Source: Candidatus Zixiibacteriota bacterium (GTDB lineage Bacteria > Zixibacteria > MSB-5A5 > GN15 > JACZUZ01). From it: a stretch of 6,449 nt of DNA. Made by a program: the position numbers and the translations under genes. The stretch lies in assembly GCA_022572905.1 (NCBI GenBank), contig JACZUZ010000119.1:1-6449 (forward strand), written 5' to 3'. Positions 1 through 6,449 of the stretch are shown here, piece by piece; position 1 is the first letter of the stretch, and every line of letters begins with the position of its first letter. The notes beneath the pieces are model-generated. The model was not told where the DNA came from, ran no database searches, and saw only the letters and a program-made list of their open reading frames with translations.

Positions 1-1
1 C

Positions 2-2500
2 TCAGCTCTTACGGATGAAGATGGAGAATTCTACATACTTGACATTCCTGCTGGCAGATATAGCGTTGCAGTAACATTTATCGGATATGACATGATAACC
101 AAGTCAAATGTACGTGTGCTTCTTGATTTGACTACGCCATTGGATTTTTCAATCAAGATACGAACTGCGGAAATTACGGAGCCAATCATTGTAACCGCGG
201 AGCGTCCACTGGTCCAAAAAGATTTGACCGCCAGCCGTTATACTCTAACCGCTGATCAGATCGCCTATCTTCCAAATGCAATCTCAATAGCCGATGTGCT
301 AACCAATATGTCAGGAGCGGTTATCGGTAGAAATGGAAAACTCCATATCCGTGGCGGACGTGCCGGGCATTTGACGTATATCTTCAACGGCGTAAACGTG
401 ACCGATCCGTTCAACCGGAACGTAGGACTCCGAATTGTTCCGAGTACCTTAGAGGAGATCAACCTGACCAGCGGAGGTTTCCCGGCTGAGTATGGCGAGG
501 CCGGATCAGGAGTGGTCAACGCCGTAACTCGCGAGGGCGGCGACTCCTATACGGGGTCGATAAAAATATATGATGGGTCAACGCAGAAATTCGATGTGAA
601 CACGGGTGACTTTGAAAAACTGGCCCGAAGCGACAACCAGGCCGTGATTGTAAGTATTTCAGGGCCAATTGAATTTGCGGGACAAGGCAAAGCTAACTTT
701 TTCGTGGCCGCGGAAGGATTGCGCGACGGAGGTTATCTCCCGCACAATTTCAAAAAATCCAAAACGCTAACGGGAAAACTTACCGCCCGCCCGGCTGCGA
801 ACATAAAGATAGCCGTATCCGGAACGATTTTTCGTGATGCCGCCGATAAATTCGATCACCGTGATGTGAACGGAATTTCATACAATTTCAATCTGGACGG
901 ATCTGGACTGATAAAGAAAGAATCTGATGTTCTTGGTCTTCGCTCGACGTTGTCTCTCAACCCAACAACAATAATAAACGCAGGAATCGGTCATTTCCGC
1001 TCTCAATTCAAATTGGCTCCTGAGCATCTGTTTGACACTTATTGGAATGAATGGCCGGGGTTTGTTCCCGACTCAGATGGAAATTATGATCCGTCCAATG
1101 GAACTCTCCACGTAGACAATTACAACTACGCCGAAGAGTATGGATATACCGGGTTTACTTATGGCGACGACTTTAGTCCGCGTTACTCGTTCCGTCGCGC
1201 CAGCTATAACACAATCGATGCGAATATCGTCAAGCAGTTTGATAAGAGTAATCAACTGAAGGTGGGCGGAGAATTCAGGAAGTACGATATTTTCTGGGAC
1301 GAAAAGCAGTTCTTGAATCCAACTCCATTCGGTGAGAAGTATAATTACTTTCCATCTTATGGCTATCTGTACGCGCAACATAAACTTGAATACTCTGATG
1401 TGATCATAAACGCCGGATTGCGCTACGATTATTTCTCAAGTCGAGTAAATTATCTGGAGCAATCATACATTGACGGTTCGTCTTTTTGGAGCTCTTCCAC
1501 GCCAAAATCGCAGGTATCACCGCGTCTGGGGGTGTCCCATCCTGTGGCTGAGAATACTATTCTGCGATTTAACTATGGTTATTTCTTCCAGGCGCCAAGT
1601 TTCGCAAATATGTTCATGAATCTAAATGGTGAAATCAATAGTGTCTTTCCATTGTTGGGAAATCCTGATCTGAAACCTGAAAAAACTATTGCCTATGAAA
1701 TTGGACTCGGCCACGCCATTTCTCCTGATCTGGTTCTGGATATCACCGCGTATTACAAAGACATAGAGAATCTGGTAGCGACTCGCGAGGAGTTCGTCAG
1801 TCCGGCCTTTACTGTGACCAGATTCTTCAACGAAGATTACAGCTCTGTCAAGGGATTCGACATATCGCTTACAAAGAGACGCTCAAGATACTTATCAGGT
1901 GTTTTGAATTATAGCTTCATGATCGCGAAAGGCAACTCTCCGGAAGATAGATTCGCCTACTATAATATTATTACTAATCCGGATGAGACATTACCAACAA
2001 AGGAATATTTCCTGGATTTCGATCAGAGGCATACGATAACGGTGAACTTGGATTTACGCACAACGCGTGGCTGGAGAGGCAAACCACTTGGAATACCAAT
2101 GAAAGGCGCCTGGGGTCTTAATATCGTAGGTCGATATGGTTCCGGCTTGCCGTTCACCAAGGTCAATTTGAAAACAGGCTCGCGAGTCGGAGGACGAAAC
2201 GAATTTCGTATGCCATTCACTTACACTATAGACGCAAGAGTAAATCGCGATATTTTCTTCGGCCAAAGTAAAATGTTTATATCGTTCTTTGTTGAAGTTG
2301 AGAATCTATTTAATCGCAAGAATGTCATCAATGTTTATCCCACTACGGGATTGCCGGACGATGATGGTGTAGCCTACACTGACGGTGGCGCTCTGGTTAC
2401 ATCGGCGGAGGCTAGCCGTCTCTACGATCTGATTGTTCGCGATCCGCAAAATTATGGCCGTCCCAGAACTATTCGCACAGGACTGCAATTCAATTTCTAG
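2..2500 (+). CDS. TonB-dependent outer-membrane receptor with N-terminal carboxypeptidase-regulatory-like domain (5' partial)
   Basis: Ligand-gated outer-membrane transporter, energised by TonB-ExbBD; ligand unknown. The frame is open from base 2 (832 codons visible), so the true start and signal peptide lie upstream. Visible residues 1-58 are the end of a carboxypeptidase-regulatory-like beta-sandwich (TDEDGEFYILDIPAGRYSV, then FIGYD). A TonB-box-like linker follows (EPIIVTAERPLVQKD, about 60-74). The plug domain is about 80-180, with IADVLTNMSG, LHIRGGR, FNGVNVTDPF and GGFPAEYGEAGSGVVNAVT. The remainder is a beta barrel with hallmark strands INAGLRYDYF (about 469), GNPDLKPEKT (about 553) and VKGFDISLTKR, ending in Phe (GLQFNF) as BAM substrates do. 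It lacks the SusC signature. Stop codons are tandem (TAG TAA, 2498-2503). A 30-nt gap separates it from the next gene, which suggests co-transcription. The family call is firm; the substrate is not determinable. Confidence 0.95.
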   Translation, partial: SALTDEDGEFYILDIPAGRYSVAVTFIGYDMITKSNVRVLLDLTTPLDFSIKIRTAEITEPIIVTAERPLVQKDLTASRYTLTADQIAYLPNAISIADVLTNMSGAVIGRNGKLHIRGGRAGHLTYIFNGVNVTDPFNRNVGLRIVPSTLEEINLTSGGFPAEYGEAGSGVVNAVTREGGDSYTGSIKIYDGSTQKFDVNTGDFEKLARSDNQAVIVSISGPIEFAGQGKANFFVAAEGLRDGGYLPHNFKKSKTLTGKLTARPAANIKIAVSGTIFRDAADKFDHRDVNGISYNFNLDGSGLIKKESDVLGLRSTLSLNPTTIINAGIGHFRSQFKLAPEHLFDTYWNEWPGFVPDSDGNYDPSNGTLHVDNYNYAEEYGYTGFTYGDDFSPRYSFRRASYNTIDANIVKQFDKSNQLKVGGEFRKYDIFWDEKQFLNPTPFGEKYNYFPSYGYLYAQHKLEYSDVIINAGLRYDYFSSRVNYLEQSYIDGSSFWSSSTPKSQVSPRLGVSHPVAENTILRFNYGYFFQAPSFANMFMNLNGEINSVFPLLGNPDLKPEKTIAYEIGLGHAISPDLVLDITAYYKDIENLVATREEFVSPAFTVTRFFNEDYSSVKGFDISLTKRRSRYLSGVLNYSFMIAKGNSPEDRFAYYNIITNPDETLPTKEYFLDFDQRHTITVNLDLRTTRGWRGKPLGIPMKGAWGLNIVGRYGSGLPFTKVNLKTGSRVGGRNEFRMPFTYTIDARVNRDIFFGQSKMFISFFVEVENLFNRKNVINVYPTTGLPDDDGVAYTDGGALVTSAEASRLYDLIVRDPQNYGRPRTIRTGLQFNF

Positions 2501-2530
2501 TAAACCAAATCGAATAACTGAGATACGAAA

Positions 2531-5296
2531 ATGTATTGCAACAAAATTAAAATAGCGTCATCTGGAAAACTGAGAATGAGAATTTTACTTGTCTCGCTTG
2601 CTTCTCTATCTTTCTTGATTGCAATTGGTTCAGTGGAAGCCAGAATCAATCCACCGCAAGTTGAAATAGAGCAGGGAACCCCTCAACTCTCGCAATCAGT
2701 GCTTCCGTCACAGGTTCGTCAAGTCACTCACAACAAGGGCAATCTTGTTACGACCGTGGACAACTGGGGTCTGATCGGTGGATACAGCTTTATATCCGCC
2801 GAAGACTATCCGTCGGGAGAATGGCCTCGCGGTTCCGCGCACAGCTATCTCGCTGAAATGAAATACTGGATGGGAGTAGTGAACTCCGTGGGAGACACAC
2901 TTCTGGCGAATACCAACGATGACTTCCAACCAATTCCGTCTTTGAGACTCAGCGCGAATTCATACGATATTTTCAATTCCACCGACTCACTTTCATATGA
3001 TTACGTAGCCAGCGACACTATCGGAAGCGGCGTAGGTTCTCCGGCGCTTGGATGGCGGGTCTGGAATAACGACAGCTCGACATTCGTTTACAACCAGATT
3101 TATTCAACGATCGACTCCAGTTTCCACCCGGGTGGCCCGGTGGCGGTTCAGGAATCGCATTATCGTTTCGACGACGGAGCCCGCGGTTTCGCGGCTCTGG
3201 GTCTCGAAATGACACAAACGATTTATCAGTGGAATTTCTGCTACAATGAGAATTTTATGTTCGTGATTCTTGATATCAAAAATGTTTCCGGAGAAGATTA
3301 TTCAAACTTCGCTTTCGGTCTGTACTGCGACTTTGACGTAGGTGGAAATTATGCCCCCACAGGCGAAAACGGACGACTCGGAGATGTTGTCGATTATGAC
3401 ACAGCTGCGGGGTTAGCCTGGACATATGAGCTTGACGGCTATGACGAAGGTTGGAGTTCAACCACCGGAATCATGGGCACCAAGATTCTGCAAATGCCCG
3501 GCAATGTGGGAATGACATCTTTCAAAACAGGTATCTGGGATCTCCTGCCTCTTGATCCGGACGAGGACGCCGAGCGCTACGCCTTGATTTCAACAAATCA
3601 ATTCGATACGCCGCTTCCTCCGGATGACCAATATTATATACAATGCTCGAACGGAATAAGTCTGCCGAACGGCCAAACAGTACGTTTAGTTTTCGCTATT
3701 GTAGCCGGAAAAGACGAAACCGAGTTTCGCGCCAATGCGGATTTGGCCCAAACGCTTTATGACAATTTCTATGTCGGACCGCTTCCTCCGCCGACTCCCA
3801 ACCTAACAGTTCGCAATGGAGACGGGATAATCTATTTGAGCTGGGATAATCAGGCTGAAACTTTTGTTGATCCGTTAAGCGGCGTTCAGGATTTCCTTGG
3901 CTACAAAATTTACCGTAGCGTCGATTTAGGCCAGACCTGGGGAGAACGTGACTATTCCGTGGCCTCGTCATGTCAGACTGTTGAATATTTTCCTCTAGCC
4001 ATATACAGACAGTCAATTACCGGGGAGCCGATGGCTCATTCGTTTATTGACGACAGCGTTACTAACGGAGTTGAATACTGGTACTGTCTGGCCGCTTTTG
4101 ACACAGGTGATACATCTGTGCCGATTGAATCACTTCAGAACGCTTTTGGATTGCCTGACGCCGACGCGAATGTCGTTCGGGCCATGCCCGAAAGCTCTCC
4201 CGCCGGATATTATAGCGCCCAGTCAACTGTGCTTCACACGGTAACAGGCGACTCATCCGCCGGAACTATCTGGCCAACAATTCTGGATAAAATTGCGGCC
4301 GGTTCTGATCTTCACAAAGTCGGATTCTATGAAGATGACATCACAACATGGTGGGCGCTGACGAATAATGTAACAGGCGACACGCTTCTTCGCGATCAGA
4401 CATTGCAGTTTGATTATATGGAAGCTATTTCAGATTCACTGGCCGCGTTCTTTGACATAGTGAACGGAATGCAGGTTGCGGTATTTGACGGTTCATTCGT
4501 ACCTGACTCCACGGTCCAAATAGGTTTTGCCTCTGCGGGTGTTACGACCCTTATAGTTCGAAACTTCCTGGTCACACCGGACGCGTTCGGCGCTCCGCGC
4601 GGAAGCGCTAAACAGTTCAGACCTGATTACGAGATTCGCGTCACTGCGACTGGATCAAGCGCCTTTGACTCTTTTGATGGTGTAACACCGGTTTCCGCTC
4701 CATTTGAAGTATGGAATATCACAACTAATCAGAGACTGCATATAGAAATTTTCGATTGGTCTGTCAATGGCGCGTACGACGCGGCGGATGGCGATTACGT
4801 TCTGATTGTCAATTTTCCCTATGACGGAGCGCCGCATCCTGAAGTTTGGCCGTACAATCACAGTTGGATGATACAGTTTGAGCCGGCCGAGGCCGCCTCG
4901 CTCCAGCCCGGTGATGTTTTCCGTATAGCTGGCGCTCCACTTAACGGGCCGGATGATGAATTCTACTTTAGTCCCGACGGAATTAACGCTTCGCTGGCCG
5001 CGCAAGAGTTGGAAGATGTTAAGGTTGTCCCGAATCCGTATTTTGGCAGAGCTTCATGGGAGAATAGAAACACTCCGACAAAAATCAACTTTACCAATCT
5101 ACCAGGTGAATGTGAATTGAGAATATTTACGCTTGCGGGTGATTTTGTCAAAAGTATTTCGCACAACTCCGGTGGCGGAGATGAATCATGGGATCTGCTC
5201 TCTGAAAGCGGGCAACTTATCGCTTCGGGTATGTATTTCTTCCATGTGTCGTCAACAGCGGGAGAATTCGTGGGGCGCTTCTCAATTGTTAACTAG
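2531..5296 (+). CDS. Large secreted surface protein with fibronectin-III-like segment and T9SS type A-like C-terminal sorting domain
   Basis: Exported protein of unknown function, 921 aa. The N-terminus is a Sec signal peptide: Lys/Arg n-region, hydrophobic stretch about 17-32, likely cleavage after SVEA (residue 37). There is no lipobox Cys, so it is not a lipoprotein. Residues 60-415 form an uncharacterised beta-rich region with acidic stretches (YCDFDVGG, DVVDYD, LDPDEDAE) that could bind Ca2+. About 421-540 looks fibronectin-III-like: PPPTPNLTV, IYLSWDN, FLGYKIYRS, NGVEYWYCLAAFD. About 560-820 is another beta-rich region with DYEIRV, PFEVWN and an Asp-rich loop DWSVNGAYDAADGD (742-755). 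The tail 827-921 has the sorting-domain pattern: VVPNPY, KINFTNLPGECELRIFTLAG, a WD-containing turn, ASGMYFF, and the closing GRFSIVN. An alternative in-frame start is ATG 2576 (Met16), which leaves a compact signal peptide; both have weak purine-rich upstream sequence (GAGA at 2520-2523; GGA at 2564-2566). It sits between a TonB receptor and a PorV-like gene, consistent with a surface partner. The CTD could instead be a FlgD-Ig-like fold, which has a similar pattern. Confidence 0.88.
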   Translation: MYCNKIKIASSGKLRMRILLVSLASLSFLIAIGSVEARINPPQVEIEQGTPQLSQSVLPSQVRQVTHNKGNLVTTVDNWGLIGGYSFISAEDYPSGEWPRGSAHSYLAEMKYWMGVVNSVGDTLLANTNDDFQPIPSLRLSANSYDIFNSTDSLSYDYVASDTIGSGVGSPALGWRVWNNDSSTFVYNQIYSTIDSSFHPGGPVAVQESHYRFDDGARGFAALGLEMTQTIYQWNFCYNENFMFVILDIKNVSGEDYSNFAFGLYCDFDVGGNYAPTGENGRLGDVVDYDTAAGLAWTYELDGYDEGWSSTTGIMGTKILQMPGNVGMTSFKTGIWDLLPLDPDEDAERYALISTNQFDTPLPPDDQYYIQCSNGISLPNGQTVRLVFAIVAGKDETEFRANADLAQTLYDNFYVGPLPPPTPNLTVRNGDGIIYLSWDNQAETFVDPLSGVQDFLGYKIYRSVDLGQTWGERDYSVASSCQTVEYFPLAIYRQSITGEPMAHSFIDDSVTNGVEYWYCLAAFDTGDTSVPIESLQNAFGLPDADANVVRAMPESSPAGYYSAQSTVLHTVTGDSSAGTIWPTILDKIAAGSDLHKVGFYEDDITTWWALTNNVTGDTLLRDQTLQFDYMEAISDSLAAFFDIVNGMQVAVFDGSFVPDSTVQIGFASAGVTTLIVRNFLVTPDAFGAPRGSAKQFRPDYEIRVTATGSSAFDSFDGVTPVSAPFEVWNITTNQRLHIEIFDWSVNGAYDAADGDYVLIVNFPYDGAPHPEVWPYNHSWMIQFEPAEAASLQPGDVFRIAGAPLNGPDDEFYFSPDGINASLAAQELEDVKVVPNPYFGRASWENRNTPTKINFTNLPGECELRIFTLAGDFVKSISHNSGGGDESWDLLSESGQLIASGMYFFHVSSTAGEFVGRFSIVN

Positions 5297-5303
5297 ACGG
5301 TGA

Positions 5304-5348
5304 GATATTGTTTCAAGAGATATTGCTTCAAGGGATATGGCTTCAAGG
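5304..5348 (+). repeat. Three tandem 15-nt repeats carrying Shine-Dalgarno-like cores
   Basis: Three head-to-tail copies, with consensus GATATTGCTTCAAGG: 5304-5318 (GATATTGTTTCAAGA), 5319-5333 (GATATTGCTTCAAGG) and 5334-5348 (GATATGGCTTCAAGG). Neighbouring copies differ at two positions (first to second) and one position (second to third). Each copy ends in a purine run that continues into the next (AAGAGA, AAGGGA, AAGGAA). The array fills most of the gap between the CTD-protein gene and the PorV-like gene, and the third copy provides the likely ribosome binding site. The unit length is a multiple of three. No inverted symmetry that would suggest a protein operator is obvious. The repeats are seen directly; any role in translation is inference. 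Confidence 0.9.
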
Positions 5349-5350
5349 AA
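5345..5350 (+). promoter_or_regulatory. Ribosome binding site of the PorV-like gene (AAGGAA)
   Basis: AAGGAA sits at the end of the third 15-nt repeat with a 7-nt spacer to ATG 5358, close to ideal. This favours 5358 over the in-frame ATG 5337, whose nearest purine core (AAGGGA, 5330-5335) is only 1 nt upstream. It also disfavours the out-of-frame ATG at 5351, which directly abuts the core. Confidence 0.7.
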
Positions 5351-5357
5351 ATGGCAA

Positions 5358-6416
5358 ATGAAAACTCATAGCAAAAAAACGAATTCTAGAAGAATACTTA
5401 GCCTTGTATTAGTAACGCTAGTTGTTATGGCTTCGTTTGTCTCTCTATTGTCGTCTTCCGCAAGCGCCCAAACAAATTTCACTCGCTCCGGATCGGCGGG
5501 AGCGCAATTCTTGAAGATCGGTGTTGGCGCGCGCTATCTGGCTCTCGGTGAAGCCAGTGTCGCCGCTAGCGGGGATGCATTCTCGCTTTACTGGAATCCC
5601 GCTGCGTTAACAGAGATTGACGGCCAACAGCTAGCGTTTACTCATGTGAATTGGATTCTGGATGTTAGTCTGAACTATGCCGCCTATGCGAAACGGATTG
5701 AGGATTTCGGTGTTCTGGCTGTCGGCGTTACTGCGTTGACCGTTCCCGAGCAGGAAATCACGACAGTCGAAGAGCCCAACGGTGTTGGACGCAATTATAG
5801 CGCCTCATCATATGCGATCCAGATTGGGTTCGCGCGTGAATTGACTCACCGCTTCTCGTTCGGCGCAGGTGTCAAATACATCTACGAATCAATTCATCTG
5901 GAAAACGCCACAGGATTCGCATTTGATTTTGGCACGATGCTCCATACCGGTTTGCGCTCACTACGCCTCGGAATGAATATCAGCAATCTTGGCGGTGAAA
6001 TGCGCTTTGATGGACCCGATCTGGGAATTCAATATCTGGACAATACCGGAGATGGAAGCAAGATTCCGGTCGATTCGCGTATCGCTGTTGAATCGTATGA
6101 TCTACCCCTGACTTTCAGAGTCGGAGCGGCCTATGATTTTGACTTGTCGTTTGATTCGCGCTTCACGATACTCTCTGAGATGAAGCACCCCAACGATAAT
6201 GACCAGCAGTTATCTTTCGGCTTTGAGTATTCAAATCGAGAAAAATTCTTCCTCCGCTCAGGATATAAATTCAATTACGCCGAGGAAGGTCTGACCCTGG
6301 GCGCCGGTCTGATCGCTCCCTTTGGAAACGATAATGGCCTGGTGATTGATTACGCCTGGTCTGACTTCGGCCGCCTCAATTCAGTACATCGTTTCTCAGC
6401 CGTAATAGACTTTTAG
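5358..6416 (+). CDS. PorV/PorQ-family (UPF0164-like) outer-membrane beta-barrel protein
   Basis: Outer-membrane barrel of the FadL-like PorV/PorQ group. In Bacteroidota, PorV carries T9SS cargo from the translocon to the attachment complex and PorQ is an accessory; which role applies here is not known. From ATG 5358 it is 352 aa. The signal peptide has a basic n-region (MKTHSKKTNSRR), a hydrophobic core about 13-32 and ASA before Gln38 as a likely cleavage site. The family N-terminal signature spans about 45-84: GSAGAQFLKIGVGARYLALG, then SGDAFSLYWNPAAL. Repeated amphipathic strands follow (FGVLAVGVTAL, FSFGAGVKYIYESI, LRLGMNISNLGGEM). The end, FGRLNSVHRFSAVIDF, is the usual C-terminal strand with terminal Phe. 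ATG 5358 is chosen because AAGGAA lies 7 nt upstream; in-frame ATG 5337 (359 aa) has a purine core only 1 nt away and would add seven residues before a signal peptide that is complete without them. It lies 61 nt after the CTD-protein gene and appears complete. Confidence 0.9.
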   Translation: MKTHSKKTNSRRILSLVLVTLVVMASFVSLLSSSASAQTNFTRSGSAGAQFLKIGVGARYLALGEASVAASGDAFSLYWNPAALTEIDGQQLAFTHVNWILDVSLNYAAYAKRIEDFGVLAVGVTALTVPEQEITTVEEPNGVGRNYSASSYAIQIGFARELTHRFSFGAGVKYIYESIHLENATGFAFDFGTMLHTGLRSLRLGMNISNLGGEMRFDGPDLGIQYLDNTGDGSKIPVDSRIAVESYDLPLTFRVGAAYDFDLSFDSRFTILSEMKHPNDNDQQLSFGFEYSNREKFFLRSGYKFNYAEEGLTLGAGLIAPFGNDNGLVIDYAWSDFGRLNSVHRFSAVIDF

Positions 6417-6449
6417 TCCTGCGTTGGTTTTTTAGACCACCACCCGCTT

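Noticed and set aside
3696..4016. Minus-strand ORFs, such as this 106-codon one and another at 4655-5005
   Set aside because: They are antisense to well-supported coding sequence, low in recognisable protein pattern, and have no supporting context.
4047..4244. A 65-codon + strand ORF inside the CTD-protein gene
   Set aside because: It lies wholly within the well-supported 921-aa frame, has no recognisable motifs, and looks like an out-of-frame shadow.
2531..5296. The middle gene as a SusD-like lipoprotein partner of a SusC receptor
   Set aside because: There is no lipobox Cys after the signal peptide and no SusD-like helical TPR pattern; the protein is beta-rich with a sorting tail. The receptor also lacks SusC signatures.
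5304..5348. The tandem 15-mers as a CRISPR array or phage attachment site
   Set aside because: Copies are contiguous with no spacers, too short for CRISPR repeats, and no integrase or cas gene is nearby.
5351..5371. A mini-ORF (MANENS then stop) overlapping the start of the PorV-like gene
   Set aside because: Its ATG directly abuts the AAGGAA core, so spacing is unsuitable. Six codons in a purine-rich leader are easily chance.
6407..6439. Possible terminator after the PorV-like gene: GACT-TTT-AGTC hairpin, and TGGT/ACCA flanking a T run
   Set aside because: Both stems are only 4 bp and AT-rich or loosely looped. The T run is inside the loop of the second, not after a stem. The window ends too soon to judge.

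Overview
The window holds three genes on the + strand, close together and probably one operon, all coding for outer-membrane or cell-surface proteins. The layout suggests a Gram-negative (diderm) bacterium of the FCB group (Bacteroidota and relatives). Three things point that way: a TonB-dependent receptor fused to a carboxypeptidase-regulatory-like domain, a secreted protein ending in a type IX secretion (T9SS) type A-like sorting domain, and a PorV/PorQ-family barrel. The protein style (VPNP-type C-terminal domain, fibronectin-like middle, no SusC/SusD signatures) recalls uncultured FCB lineages such as Zixibacteria, Marinimicrobia or KSB1 more than classical Bacteroides. That phylum-level guess is inference only.

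Layout: (1) 2-2500, a TonB-dependent receptor that runs in from beyond the left edge. Its reading frame is open from base 2, so the ATG at 92 is an internal Met and not the start. (2) After a 30-nt gap, 2531-5296, a 921-residue exported protein of unknown function with a signal peptide, an Asp-rich N-terminal half, a fibronectin-III-like segment and a C-terminal sorting domain. (3) After a 61-nt gap, 5358-6416, a PorV/PorQ-family outer-membrane barrel protein. That second gap carries three tandem copies of a 15-nt unit, each containing a purine-rich Shine-Dalgarno-like core. The last copy supplies the ribosome binding site for the third gene. The final 33 bases hold no gene and no convincing terminator. 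No RNA genes, mobile elements or CRISPR arrays were seen.

Likely joint role (inference): the receptor imports or senses an unidentified ligand across the outer membrane with TonB energy. The large CTD protein is exported to the surface, where it may bind or process that ligand. The PorV-like protein may be a dedicated shuttle or anchor partner for the CTD protein. This would be analogous in logic, but not in sequence, to SusC/SusD pairs. The substrate cannot be read from the sequence.
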